A program made the translations under genes and the position numbers. The notes beneath the pieces are model-generated. The model made no database searches. It had not been told where the DNA came from and worked only from the letters and a program-made list of their open reading frames with translations. Positions 1 to 8,679 of a stretch of DNA of 64,000 nucleotides are shown here, one piece after another (the first letter of the stretch is position 1; the number at the start of each line of letters is the position of its first letter). This stretch comes from Tannerella sp. (GTDB lineage Bacteria; Bacteroidota; Bacteroidia; Bacteroidales; Tannerellaceae): the NCBI GenBank assembly GCA_031285565.1, contig JAITVY010000102.1:1-64000 (forward strand), in the 5' to 3' direction.

Positions 1-1
1 C

Positions 2-61
2 CTGCTCAAGGTGGAGCAAATTGATGAAGTTATCTCATTACTTATCCGTTACCTGTTTTGA
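2..61 (+). CDS. C-terminal end of an ORF entering from the left edge (unidentified)
   Basis: An open frame enters from the left edge on the plus strand and stops at TGA 59-61, giving 19 residues, LLKVEQIDEVISLLIRYLF. It has the composition of an amphipathic C-terminal helix rather than random translation, but it is too short to identify. It ends 7 bp from the stop of the oppositely oriented truncated barrel gene, so it may be the tail of whatever element or rearrangement cut that gene. It could also be a chance open frame. Confidence 0.3.
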   Translation: MLKVEQIDEVISLLIRYLF

Positions 62-68
62 ATATTAG

Positions 69-1478
69 TCAAGTTAAAATGCTGATTCTTAAAAGAATAA
101 ATAAAAGGTATAGGTTTGTCGTATAATCATGACCGTTTTTATAATCGTTATCCGACCATGATTGTGTATGCTTTAGTCCTCCGCTGATCCGGTTGTCTCC
201 TATTTTTTTCTCATAAATACCTTCCCCGATAAGTGAATATTTTTTTCCTATAGTCAGGTTGTCTACATTCGTAAGAATCAAATTCTCGCGACTTTCCTGA
301 TAGAAACGGCTGTTATCTGTGTAATTATAAGTTCCTACCATGTTGAATACCAATGTTTGATCGTTTTTCATATTTTGCTGGTAATATAGATCCAATGCCG
401 GCCTGTGGGTTTTGAATGATGAGTTATCAATCATATAGACAGCATCTGCAGTGTTGTCAATATTATAAAGGGTTCCTTTATAATCCCAATGAGGCTGGTT
501 GTTTGTATAGTAGCGGAATGTGGCATTGAGCATTTTATTATCGTCTTGAAAGCTATAAGTCCCATTCAGGTTTTGCCAATACATTTCGCCATGACCGGGA
601 TCTCCGATTTCTTTCCGGTGAAGCGTTGAGCCGTCTTCAAATGCGAATTTCTCTTCATTGTCACGCCACATATTATAAAAGTTACGGTGACTGATTCCAT
701 AATATACAGAAAATTCGGATTTTTTATGATTGATTTTTCCATTCATAGAGTTATTACCCCATTCGCTTGTAACCGCATCATTCAGATTGATACCGAAGCT
801 TCCACCGGTTTCGGGACGATATACAATATAATCAAGAACTACTTCTGCATTGCCGTAGCGCAGTCCCGGATTGTCATGAAATTCTATACGGATAATATCT
901 GCCGGTTTAAGTGCGGTTACATCCTGGACTTCGACTTTTACACCATTTATCCGGTATTGTAATTCTCCTCCACCGGGAAGTTTTACTTCATTAAACAGCG
1001 GATTGACCTGAAGTTTAGGTAACATTAGTTGCTGGAGTAAATCGATTCCGTTAGTAGAGGCTTTTACTTGGTTTTCTGATAAGAATATGATTTTACGGTC
1101 TGATTTGTTAGTCGTGGCCGAAGCTGTAACGGTAACTCCCTCTAGATCTATTGATTCATCTTCCAGTAATATCTCATCTAATTGAAGGCTCTTTGCATAG
1201 CCGTGAATGTCAATGTATTGCGTTTTGTATCCAATGCTTGATATTACTAACTGATAATCTCCGGATTCAACTTTGTCTAGTGAAAAATCACCTTTCTGTC
1301 CGGTAACGGTACCTGTAATAAATACAGAATCGGGCGTTTGCAATACAATGTTTGCATATTCTACTGCTTCACGATTGGTTGCATGTAATACACGTCCTTT
1401 AATATCAATAGTCAACGCAAAAACTCCTTGTAATGCTATGTGGCTTAATAATAGGATGATGGTAAATTTTCGTTTCAT
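69..1478 (-). CDS. Truncated TonB-receptor-like outer membrane barrel protein (carboxypeptidase-regulatory domain + plug)
   Basis: This 469-residue protein has a signal peptide (about 1-21, ending in VFA), a carboxypeptidase-regulatory-like beta-sandwich (about 25-110), a plug-like segment (about 112-220, with LEGVTVTASAT) and the first part of a beta-barrel with alternating aromatic strands. Relatives in the OMP_b-brl_3 and TonB-receptor-like families usually run 700-900 residues, so roughly the last third of the barrel is missing. The barrel-like sequence ends near residue 455 (TTNLYL) and is followed by a short, purely hydrophobic tail (LFILLRISILT) that looks like translation across a breakpoint. 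No other frame restores a barrel within the 70 bases left. It is probably a pseudogene remnant. No clear promoter is visible upstream. Confidence 0.75.
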   Translation of the reverse strand: MKRKFTIILLLSHIALQGVFALTIDIKGRVLHATNREAVEYANIVLQTPDSVFITGTVTGQKGDFSLDKVESGDYQLVISSIGYKTQYIDIHGYAKSLQLDEILLEDESIDLEGVTVTASATTNKSDRKIIFLSENQVKASTNGIDLLQQLMLPKLQVNPLFNEVKLPGGGELQYRINGVKVEVQDVTALKPADIIRIEFHDNPGLRYGNAEVVLDYIVYRPETGGSFGINLNDAVTSEWGNNSMNGKINHKKSEFSVYYGISHRNFYNMWRDNEEKFAFEDGSTLHRKEIGDPGHGEMYWQNLNGTYSFQDDNKMLNATFRYYTNNQPHWDYKGTLYNIDNTADAVYMIDNSSFKTHRPALDLYYQQNMKNDQTLVFNMVGTYNYTDNSRFYQESRENLILTNVDNLTIGKKYSLIGEGIYEKKIGDNRISGGLKHTQSWSDNDYKNGHDYTTNLYLLFILLRISILT

Positions 1479-1823
1479 GTTTGGGCTTTATTTATTTGTT
1501 CTTTTCATACAAGATACTATGTAATGCAATGTAGTTAAATCGTATATTTCCGTAGAGAAAAGTTTTTTCTGCATTTTATTGATCGCTGGCTATTAATCGT
1601 TGTATTAATTTTTTGATTATTAGCCGAAGGTGATGACTACTTTGATTACTATTCGTATTCTTTATTAATAAGACGTGAATCTGATAAAAAAGTTACATGA
1701 TTTGTGAGAATTTTGTATTATACCGGAATGGTTTCGACAGTGATGGTGATTGTATTTCTTTTTAATCCTAAACAGCTACTATGGAGCAATGCGACTGATG
1801 ACTACCTTAATTATTAGTTGGTA
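1479..1823. other. 345-bp intergenic region
   Basis: AT-rich spacer between two leftward genes. I see no convincing TAnnTTTG box on the minus strand, no strong hairpin and no ORF with coding character. It presumably holds the promoter of the truncated barrel gene and the 3' end of the M16 protease transcript. Confidence 0.5.
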
Positions 1824-3044
1824 TTATTCATATATCATGCTGAACAGAGATTCCGGAGCAAAAACCTCATTTGCGACATCCTGTATTTGTTCAGCAGTTA
1901 CCGCTTCTACCTTTCTGAATATTTCCGGTAATGAATCATATTTGTTATAGTGCAGAAAAGATTTTCCTAACCCCAGGAAGACCCCTTCCTTGTTATCGCT
2001 GGCAACAACCATTTGTCCGATAGCTTGTTTTTTTGCAGCAGTCAATTGGTGGGTACTTAGCTGTTTATTGCGAAGATTAGCCAGTTCTTTTTCTATCAGG
2101 TCGTATGTTTTTTGTCTGTTTTTAGGATCCGTACCATAATAGATTGAATAAAAACCTGTATCTGTATATGAAGTAATGTTTGATTCCACATTATATACCA
2201 GCCCATGTTTTTCACGAAGTGAAACATTCAAACGGCTGTTCATCCCCGGTCCGCCTAACAGGTTATTCAATAAAAATAAAGGAACTCTTTTTTTATTGTG
2301 CATATCGTAGGCTTTAGCTCCGATTATTACATGCGACTGATGTGTTTTTTTCTTTTTTATTAATTGGCGGGGAGTGGTAAATTCAGGTTTATTCCGTTGG
2401 GATGCAGGCATATTGTGTGGGATTGTAGCAAGATATTTTTCTGCTAGTCTAATAATCCGTTTGAAGTCAATTTCTCCCATTGAGAAAAAGACCATATTTC
2501 CGGCAGTATAGTATTGCTCGATAAACGAACGGCCGGAATCCGGAGTAAATGTGAGTAAGGAACGTTTATTTCCTAATATATGATGTCCTAACGGATGTCC
2601 GTTAAAAAGAACATTTTCAAATTCATCAAATATTAATTCTGAAGGGCTGTCTTCGTATGACTGGATTTCGTCCAGAATAACTTCACGTTCTTTCTCAATT
2701 TCGTTGGGTGGGAACTTTGAATTGACAATTAAATCTGTAATTAATTCGATTGCCCTTTCATAATCTTCAGTCATAAAGACAGAATAAACAAATGTTTCTT
2801 CTTTGGATGTGTATGCATTTAGTTCGCCTCCCACATACTCCATGCGATTTAAAATGTGCCATGATTTACGTTTGGTTGTTCCTTTAAACAGCATATGTTC
2901 AACAAAATGTGCGAGTCCGAATTCTTTCGGTTGCTCATCCCGTGTACCGGCATTTATTGCAAAACCGCAATATGCTACCGGTGATTTAGTCGGCAAATGT
3001 ATGATTCGCAAATTATTAGAGAGAGTGTGTGAGAAATAATGCAT
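1824..3044 (-). CDS. M16 family zinc metallopeptidase (processing-peptidase-like)
   Basis: A pitrilysin/insulinase-family protease of the short M16B type (about 406 residues). The inverted zinc motif HxxEH is clear (HFVEH, about residues 46-50 from the chosen start), and the third ligand is the Glu in ILDEI about 76 residues further on. The C-terminal half is the usual inactive M16 domain (LNNLLGGPGMNSRLNVSLRE). No signal peptide is evident, so a cytoplasmic or periplasm-facing role is undecided. The frame is open back to a TTG at 3071, but a TACTTTTG -7 box covers 3069-3076 on this strand, so the ATG at 3044 is the more likely start; it also matches the usual length and N-terminus (HYFSHTLSNNLR). 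The substrate is unknown; relatives degrade or process peptides. Confidence 0.9.
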   Translation of the reverse strand: MHYFSHTLSNNLRIIHLPTKSPVAYCGFAINAGTRDEQPKEFGLAHFVEHMLFKGTTKRKSWHILNRMEYVGGELNAYTSKEETFVYSVFMTEDYERAIELITDLIVNSKFPPNEIEKEREVILDEIQSYEDSPSELIFDEFENVLFNGHPLGHHILGNKRSLLTFTPDSGRSFIEQYYTAGNMVFFSMGEIDFKRIIRLAEKYLATIPHNMPASQRNKPEFTTPRQLIKKKKTHQSHVIIGAKAYDMHNKKRVPLFLLNNLLGGPGMNSRLNVSLREKHGLVYNVESNITSYTDTGFYSIYYGTDPKNRQKTYDLIEKELANLRNKQLSTHQLTAAKKQAIGQMVVASDNKEGVFLGLGKSFLHYNKYDSLPEIFRKVEAVTAEQIQDVANEVFAPESLFSMIYE

Positions 3045-3068
3045 GTATTTTTTATTGAAATCAGAGGG

Positions 3069-3076
3069 CAAAAGTA
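3069..3076 (-). promoter_or_regulatory. -7 promoter box (TACTTTTG) for the M16 peptidase
   Basis: Read on the minus strand this matches the Bacteroidetes -7 consensus TAnnTTTG exactly. The transcript would start near 3063, about 20 nt before the ATG at 3044. No good -33 box is seen. Confidence 0.45.
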
Positions 3077-3178
3077 GTATATTTTTTGGTTATAACATTT
3101 TTTTTGAATAGTACTTGCAGCGTTTCCGGCTGATTTCCCATCTTCATAAATAGATAAATATAATAGAGATAGATTAAT

Positions 3179-3913
3179 ATGAAGACGATGAGGTATTTAA
3201 TGTTGATAATAGGAGTGCTCTTAAGTGCTTTTTTATTTAATTCATGTGATGATGACGACGATAGTTATTCTTTAGGTGATGTTTGGGGCTCAATAGCAAC
3301 TGTACGACCATTGAGTGAAAATTCCAATAATTATTCATTGGTTCTGGATGATGGTACAACTTTATGGCCTGCTGCAAATCATGCTCCCTGGTATACACCT
3401 AAAGCTAATCAACGCGCCATTGTATACTATACGATCTTATCCGATTATTTTCAGGGTTATGATCACGCAATTATGGTTCGTGATATATCTGATATCTTAA
3501 CGAAGTTTCCGGCTGAAAATTTAGGTAGTGAAGGAAATGATGAAGAGTATGGTACAGATCCGGTAGAAATATTAGATATGTGGATTGGCGACGGTTATCT
3601 GAATGTCTGGTTCGGATTTAATTATAGTGGAAAAGTAAAGCATTTTATGAATCTGGTTCAACGCCAGGATATTAATACGCCTTACTATTTTGAATTTCGC
3701 CACAATGCATATGATGATACAGGAAATTCGGGACAGAAAGGATTAGTTGCTTTTAATCTCTCATCATTGAATATTGAAGAAGAGGTGACTTTAACAATTA
3801 AAGTGAATACTTTTGAAGGAGATAAGATGTATACTATTAAGTATAATCCTGCTGCAAAGGAAACAAATGTGGGTAACAGTTTTACGGCAAATGATATTGC
3901 AGAATTGGAATAA
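3179..3913 (+). CDS. NigD-like surface lipoprotein
   Basis: A 244-residue lipoprotein. The N-terminus is a signal peptide with lipobox LFNSC (Cys about residue 23) followed at once by five Asp residues; acidic residues directly after the Cys are the known lipoprotein export signal in Bacteroidetes and predict exposure on the cell surface. The rest fits the NigD-like family: an N-terminal OB-like domain (about 30-110, GDVWGSIATVRPL and DDGTTLWPAA) and a C-terminal beta-sandwich (about 125-235). NigD was named from a Bacteroides bacteriocin-associated locus, but these lipoproteins are widespread and their role is unknown. The gene stands alone and ends at a terminator shared with the converging DUF1080 gene. 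Confidence 0.8.
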   Translation: MKTMRYLMLIIGVLLSAFLFNSCDDDDDSYSLGDVWGSIATVRPLSENSNNYSLVLDDGTTLWPAANHAPWYTPKANQRAIVYYTILSDYFQGYDHAIMVRDISDILTKFPAENLGSEGNDEEYGTDPVEILDMWIGDGYLNVWFGFNYSGKVKHFMNLVQRQDINTPYYFEFRHNAYDDTGNSGQKGLVAFNLSSLNIEEEVTLTIKVNTFEGDKMYTIKYNPAAKETNVGNSFTANDIAELE

Positions 3914-3945
3914 CAGTTCTTGTTTATTTTATAATGTTGTTTTAA

Positions 3946-3986
3946 TAAAAAACCGAGGTTGGAAACTCCATACCCCGGTTTTTTTA
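3946..3986. terminator. Bidirectional intrinsic terminator
   Basis: AAAAAACCGagG and CCCCGGTTTTTT can pair around a loop of about 14 nt, with an A-run on the left and a T-run on the right. It lies between converging genes and can serve both strands. Confidence 0.8.
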
Positions 3987-4006
3987 TACTCAAAGATCTT
4001 CAGATC

Positions 4007-4870
4007 TTAATCCATAATTTTAATTTTGATATTACGGAACCATACATCATCACCGTGATCCTGGAATCCTATAAATCCCTCTTTATTTTCACCTCCGGTA
4101 TTGTTCAACAATTCGAAAGCCAAAGGCCATTCTTTCTGGCTGAATTTGCTTGCCTGAAGCATATCTGTCCATTGTTTTGTCCATAAGTGATATTCAACAA
4201 CGGCTTCATCATTCTGATAATGAACAATTGTTCCTTTATAACTCATGATTTTACCTTTGTTCCATTCACCGAATGGTTTTGAATTCTGCGGTTTTGCCGG
4301 AATCATGTCATATAACGAAGCAGACATACGGTTGCCATCTTTCCCTAATTTAGCATCCGGATGGTTCTCATTATCCAACACCTGATATTCAGGAGCTGAG
4401 ATATACGAAGGTTCTCCTTCAACTTCCTGGATCATATAGAAAACGCCAGAGTTAGATCCTTTGGCAACTTTCCACTCGAATTCAATCTCAAAGTTCTTGA
4501 ATTTATGAGCAAAAAGAATGTCACCACCATCTTTAGCGCCAGCTTCTCCTTCACCTGAACCTTTAATTTTAATGGCTCCGTCTTCGATTACCCATGCAGC
4601 AGGAACATCTTCGCGGTTGTATCCTCTCCATCCGTTGAATGTTTTGCCGTCGAACAGTGTAATCCATCCATCTGCATCTTTTGGAAAATCGGCTAAATTT
4701 ACCGTAGGCAAATTCAGCAGCGTATATTCCGGAGTCTCTGCCACCGCTGATGTCGTTTCTGTTGTAGCAGATTCAGACTCTTGCGTAGAGTCGGCTTTTT
4801 TGCCTTCTCCACATGAAGTGAAATATCCCATTAGAACAACTGCACTTGCTAATAAAACTGTTTTTTTCAT
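4007..4870 (-). CDS. DUF1080 lipoprotein (putative 3-keto-glycoside hydrolase)
   Basis: A 287-residue lipoprotein with lipobox YFTSC (Cys about 20), a Ser/Thr/Glu-rich linker (about 21-50) and one DUF1080 domain (about 65-287). The domain opens with the family signature GWITLFDGKTFNGW and ends FIGFQDHGDDVWFRNIKIK, a concanavalin-like jelly-roll. DUF1080 proteins were long unassigned; recent work links some to elimination or hydrolysis of glycosides first oxidised at C3 by Gfo/Idh/MocA enzymes. The partner fits here: the gene lies 32 bp downstream of, and in operon with, an exported Gfo/Idh/MocA oxidoreductase. The family is certain; the 3-keto-glycoside activity is inferred from context. Confidence 0.88.
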   Translation of the reverse strand: MKKTVLLASAVVLMGYFTSCGEGKKADSTQESESATTETTSAVAETPEYTLLNLPTVNLADFPKDADGWITLFDGKTFNGWRGYNREDVPAAWVIEDGAIKIKGSGEGEAGAKDGGDILFAHKFKNFEIEFEWKVAKGSNSGVFYMIQEVEGEPSYISAPEYQVLDNENHPDAKLGKDGNRMSASLYDMIPAKPQNSKPFGEWNKGKIMSYKGTIVHYQNDEAVVEYHLWTKQWTDMLQASKFSQKEWPLAFELLNNTGGENKEGFIGFQDHGDDVWFRNIKIKIMD

Positions 4871-4902
4871 TTTCTCTTAAATCTATATCTGTAATTAAAT
4901 AA

Positions 4903-6387
4903 TTAAGGCATAGCCGGAAGTGACCAACCTGCACGATATTTGTGATTGATCAGTTCAGCTGCAAACTCTTGAGCATTAACCGGATCAGTCCAGGTTTTAT
5001 CAAAAGAAGGATGTCCGTCTTTAATTGTAAATCCGTCTTTGATGACCGTCTTAATTGTTTCGTCGGCTCCGATATTCGTGAATTTCATATTCGGGCCATC
5101 CCAATGTAACTCTTTATTTAATGCCTGCAAACGAACAGCCAATACACCCATTACCACCATTTCATTGAATGGACCAGCTTCTGAGAAATCAGATTTTGTC
5201 AATACACGATTAGCTGCACTTTCTTTACATGCACGAACCCAATCCATTTCATGACCACCATTCATAGCTTTTTCTACCCGACGACAAACTTTCGGTACAT
5301 TCGGAACACGTCCTGATAATAACCATGGATTTGCACCATAGCAACCGCAAATCAGCGTATCTTTTGTTCCGTGGAAGATTACTAATCCACCACCTTCACC
5401 CATCAGTTGTTTTCCTTGAGGGAATCCTTGTGGACGATCGGGCATCATACCACCATCGTACCAATGTACAACAACTTCCGGCAGAGCAACTTTAGGCATG
5501 TTCTCACGTGCAGGGAATGTCAATTTAACATGCTGTGCCTGTGGAGCGCAATCGTTCAATAATAAAGTAGATGATCCTTCTGCTTTTGTAGGATAACCTA
5601 ATTTTAAAGCCTTAAATGCAGGATGCATGATGTGGCAAGCCATATCTCCCAGGGCTCCTGTACCATAAGGCCACCAGCCACGCCAGTTCCAAGGATGATA
5701 AATATGATTGAAAGGACGCATTGCTGCAGGACCTGTAAATAAATCCCAATTCAATGTAGAAGGAGCTTTGTCTGCTTTGTCAGGTGTATTTAAACCTTGT
5801 GGCCATATTGGGCGGTCTGTAGCGCATTCTACCTTTGTGATCTCACCGATTTCACCATTCCAGATCCATTCACAAATCAAATCAACACCTTCTGCGGATG
5901 ACCCCTGGTTACCCATCTGAGTTGCTACTTTATGTTTTGCAGCTAATTTGGTTAACAGGCGGGATTCGTATGCTGAGTGTGTTAATGGTTTCTGGACATA
6001 CACATGTTTTCCTAAAGTCATTGCATCGGCTGCAACAATCGCGTGTGTATGATCGGCTGTAGCTACGATTACGGCATCGATATCTTTGCCCATCTCGTCG
6101 TACATTTTACGGAAATCCCAGTATTTTTTTGCCGATTTCAGGCGGTCAAATACCTGTTTTGAATATTTCCAGTCCACATCGCAGAGTGCAACGATGTTTT
6201 CTGTGCCTTCTACAGCTTTCAGGTTTGCGTTACCCATTCCACCAATACCAACACAGGCGATGTTTAGTTTGTCTGATGGTGCTGTGTAACCGTGGCTTTT
6301 TCCTAAAATACTACTGGGTGCAACTGTAAATGCAGCCGCAGCCATTGCTCCTCGTTGAAGGAATGCTCTTCTTGAAATGTCTGACAT
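4903..6387 (-). CDS. Tat-exported Gfo/Idh/MocA family oxidoreductase
   Basis: A 494-residue NAD(P)-dependent sugar oxidoreductase. The N-terminus carries a twin-arginine signal (SRRAFLQRGA, residues 5-14) followed by an Ala-rich hydrophobic stretch, so it is folded with cofactor and exported through Tat. The Rossmann motif GIGGMG is at 47-52, the family motif ADHTH at 111-115, and the usual EKP lysine motif appears as QKP at 132-134, a variant seen in the exported subfamily. The C-terminal half is the family's substrate-binding beta-sheet domain (MACHIMHPAF, about 250). It is transcribed with the DUF1080 lipoprotein, suggesting sequential action on a sugar in the periplasm, possibly oxidation at C3 followed by cleavage. 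A good promoter lies at 6606-6636, leaving a leader of about 210 nt that contains a dispersed repeat. Confidence 0.9.
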   Translation of the reverse strand: MSDISRRAFLQRGAMAAAAFTVAPSSILGKSHGYTAPSDKLNIACVGIGGMGNANLKAVEGTENIVALCDVDWKYSKQVFDRLKSAKKYWDFRKMYDEMGKDIDAVIVATADHTHAIVAADAMTLGKHVYVQKPLTHSAYESRLLTKLAAKHKVATQMGNQGSSAEGVDLICEWIWNGEIGEITKVECATDRPIWPQGLNTPDKADKAPSTLNWDLFTGPAAMRPFNHIYHPWNWRGWWPYGTGALGDMACHIMHPAFKALKLGYPTKAEGSSTLLLNDCAPQAQHVKLTFPARENMPKVALPEVVVHWYDGGMMPDRPQGFPQGKQLMGEGGGLVIFHGTKDTLICGCYGANPWLLSGRVPNVPKVCRRVEKAMNGGHEMDWVRACKESAANRVLTKSDFSEAGPFNEMVVMGVLAVRLQALNKELHWDGPNMKFTNIGADETIKTVIKDGFTIKDGHPSFDKTWTDPVNAQEFAAELINHKYRAGWSLPAMP

Positions 6388-6490
6388 AGTAATAAATTTT
6401 TATTATGAATAAATTAAATATAATGATTTTAGTTTGATTTCGTCAATCATATTTTCACAATGGCATCGTTCAAATAAATTTCTTAAAAGT

Positions 6491-6557
6491 GCGTTTACTT
6501 GTCCCGGCATAATCCGAACAAGTTCGGTTAATGCTCTCACCTTCGGAAACGTTGAAC
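6491..6557 (-). repeat. Dispersed intergenic repeat, copy A (diverged)
   Basis: On the minus strand it aligns with copies at 25613-25690 and 46881-46975: a GTTCAACGTTT start, GGTGAGAGCAT, CGGATTATGCCGGGAC, then AAGTAAACGC. It is the most diverged copy and lies in the predicted leader of the Gfo/Idh/MocA operon, oriented toward that gene. Confidence 0.55.
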
Positions 6558-6605
6558 CCTGCTCATCGTTATACGAAAACGTTTTCTAATTTTCACAAAC
6601 CCTTG

Positions 6606-6636
6606 CAAATATAAAAATAAGAATTTGAAGGGCAAG
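6606..6636 (-). promoter_or_regulatory. Promoter of the Gfo/Idh/MocA-DUF1080 operon
   Basis: On the minus strand a CTTG (-33 position) is followed after 19 bp by TATATTTG, an exact -7 consensus. Transcription would start near 6600. Confidence 0.6.
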
Positions 6637-6830
6637 TAATATCATTTGCATTCTCTGTCGAAATAGTCTTTTTTAACAAAAATATTTATAATGATTTGTA
6701 AATTTGAAATATAGAATTATGAGGATAATATGAGAATGTTTTTTTTTAACATATTCGCCTGTCTTGACTTGTTGAGGTGTAAAATATTGTGAATATTATA
6801 TAAAGGGTATGGACGTGTGAATTTATTTTT

Positions 6831-6838
6831 TATATTTG
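6831..6838 (+). promoter_or_regulatory. -7 promoter box (TATATTTG) of the cyd operon
   Basis: Exact match to TAnnTTTG, 28 bp before the ATG of the DUF4492 gene. No clear -33 box is seen, which might mean activator dependence. The TTG inside this box is the first in-frame start-like codon and is therefore unlikely to be used. Confidence 0.5.
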
Positions 6839-6865
6839 CTTTTCTTTAGTAGAAGAAAAGTTTAT

Positions 6866-7093
6866 ATGAAAAAGAAGATTCTTCCGGTGCGGATATTTGA
6901 GTTCTATTTGGAGGGGTTTAAATCTCTGGAATGGGGACGAACGCTTTGGATCATAATTTTGATTAAACTTTTCATTATGTTTGTAGTGCTTCGCATTTTC
7001 TTTTTCCCCCGTTTTTTAAACCAGTTCGATAGTGTTCCTGAAAAACAGGAGTATGTTTCGAACGAATTAATTGATCGCGCAATAATACCTTAA
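6866..7093 (+). CDS. DUF4492 small membrane protein, cyd-operon associated
   Basis: A 75-residue protein starting MKKKILPVRIFEFY with one transmembrane helix (about residues 27-46, LWIIILIKLFIMFVVLRIFF). It belongs to DUF4492, a small family found just upstream of cydAB in Bacteroidetes and some Campylobacterota. By position it could be an accessory subunit or assembly factor of cytochrome bd, comparable in size and placement with small subunits such as CydX, but no function is established. An upstream in-frame TTG at 6836 is rejected because it sits in the -7 box. cydA follows after 14 bp, so the three genes form one operon. Confidence 0.8.
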   Translation: MKKKILPVRIFEFYLEGFKSLEWGRTLWIIILIKLFIMFVVLRIFFFPRFLNQFDSVPEKQEYVSNELIDRAIIP

Positions 7094-7107
7094 AAAATGG
7101 AACGACT

Positions 7108-8658
7108 ATGATTGAAACAATTGATTCTTCTCTGGTTGATTGGTCGAGGGCTCAATTTGCACTTACGGCTATTTATCACTGGATTTTTGTACCGTTAACA
7201 CTTGGCTTGGGGATTGTAATGTCCGTAATGGAATCTATTTATTTCCGGACGGGGGATGACTTTTGGAAGCAGACAGCTAAATTCTGGATGAAGTTGTTTG
7301 GTATAAATTTTGCAATAGGTGTGGCAACCGGGCTTATCCTGGAATTTGAGTTTGGAACAAACTGGTCGAATTACAGCTGGTTTGTCGGTGATATTTTTGG
7401 GGCGCCATTGGCAATTGAGGGCATTGTGGCTTTTTTTATGGAAGCTACGTTTATCGCCATTATGTTTTTCGGCTGGAATAAGGTGGGCAAAGGCGCCCAC
7501 TTAGCTTCGACCTGGTTAACAACGTTAGGAGCTACATTATCGGCTTTCTGGATTTTAGTGGCGAATGCATGGATGCAAAATCCGGTAGGTATGGCATTTA
7601 ATCCTGATACGGTGCGCAATGAGATGGTTGATTTCTGGGCGGTAGCTTTTTCTCCTGTAGCAATTAATAAGTTCTTTCATACGGTACTATCCGCATGGGT
7701 ACTGGGGGGAGCTTTTGTGATTGGAGTAAGTAGCTGGTTTTTGTTGAAAAAGCGCCAGCAGAAATTTGCTTTGGCGAGTATAAAGATAGGCGCGGCATTT
7801 GGCCTGATCTCTTCACTTTTCCTTTTTTGGACAGGTGATGGCTCTGCTTATTGTGTTGGGCAGTATCAACCTATGAAACTGGCTGCAATGGAAGGTCTTT
7901 ATAAAGGAAAGGAGGGGGTCGGACTGATAGCAGTCGGAGCTTTGAATCCGGATAAAAAAGCTTATGATGACGGTGTAGATCCGTTTTTATTCAAATTGGA
8001 GATCCCTAAATTGTTATCTTTTTTGACAAATCGTGATTTAGATTCATATGTTCCGGGTATTGAAGACCTGATTGATGGAGGGTATCCATTAGGTGAAGGT
8101 GTGGCTCTTTCGGCACAGGAAAAAATGGCGAGGGGAAAGATAGCTATACAAGCTTTGGCCGATTATCGTAAGGCCCTGGAAGAAAAAGATGAACTGGCAG
8201 CAGAAAAGCACCGGATGATTTTAGATCAGAATTTTAAATATTTCGGTTATGGATATATAAAAGATCCTGCAGATTTAATTCCTTCTGTGCCTCTTACATT
8301 CTATACATTTCATTTAATGGTCATTTTAGGAGGATATTTTATCGTATTGTTTATACTTGTTTTATTCCTGGGAAAGAAAGACCGGTTTGTTAAATACCGT
8401 TGGTTACAATGGGTTTGTTTGCTTTCTATCCCATTAGCATACATTGCCGGACAAGCCGGATGGGTTGTTGCAGAAGTCGGACGTCAGCCATGGGCAATCC
8501 AGGACCTGATGCCGGTGGGAGCGGCGATATCTAAACTTCCGACATCTTCTGTTAAAGTGACGTTTTTCTTATTCCTGGCGCTTTTCACAATACTTCTTAT
8601 TGCTGAAATCCGAATATTATTAAAGGCTATTAAAAAAGGCCCTGAAATACAAGAATAA
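7108..8658 (+). CDS. cydA: Cytochrome bd ubiquinol oxidase subunit I
   Basis: A 516-residue polytopic membrane protein, the quinol-oxidising and haem-bearing subunit of the high-affinity terminal oxidase. The conserved N-terminal His is H24 in AIYHWIFVPLTLG (equivalent to the haem b595 ligand), a second haem His lies in KFFHTVLSAW (about 190), and the GRQPW signature is present (EVGRQPWAIQD, about 461-471). The Q-loop region (about 250-390) is hydrophilic and Lys/Glu-rich. The length matches the usual 510-525. The enzyme reduces O2 with menaquinol and lets otherwise anaerobic Bacteroidales scavenge traces of oxygen. It stands between DUF4492 and cydB, 21 bp apart from the latter. Confidence 0.97.
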   Translation: MIETIDSSLVDWSRAQFALTAIYHWIFVPLTLGLGIVMSVMESIYFRTGDDFWKQTAKFWMKLFGINFAIGVATGLILEFEFGTNWSNYSWFVGDIFGAPLAIEGIVAFFMEATFIAIMFFGWNKVGKGAHLASTWLTTLGATLSAFWILVANAWMQNPVGMAFNPDTVRNEMVDFWAVAFSPVAINKFFHTVLSAWVLGGAFVIGVSSWFLLKKRQQKFALASIKIGAAFGLISSLFLFWTGDGSAYCVGQYQPMKLAAMEGLYKGKEGVGLIAVGALNPDKKAYDDGVDPFLFKLEIPKLLSFLTNRDLDSYVPGIEDLIDGGYPLGEGVALSAQEKMARGKIAIQALADYRKALEEKDELAAEKHRMILDQNFKYFGYGYIKDPADLIPSVPLTFYTFHLMVILGGYFIVLFILVLFLGKKDRFVKYRWLQWVCLLSIPLAYIAGQAGWVVAEVGRQPWAIQDLMPVGAAISKLPTSSVKVTFFLFLALFTILLIAEIRILLKAIKKGPEIQE

Positions 8659-8679
8659 TTACATTTAAATCTGGATGTT

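Larger units (their letters stand above)
6388..6865. other. Divergent intergenic region (478 bp) between Gfo/Idh/MocA and the cyd operon
   Basis: It holds a leftward promoter (6606-6636), a copy of the dispersed repeat (6491-6557) and a rightward -7 box (6831-6838). The stretch 6640-6830 is very AT-rich with no further recognisable signal. No coding potential was seen. Confidence 0.6.

Noticed and set aside
6428..6446. FNR-type site TTGATTTCGTCAA before the oxidoreductase
   Set aside because: Spacing and half-site do not fit TTGAT-N4-ATCAA and it lies far downstream of the predicted promoter.
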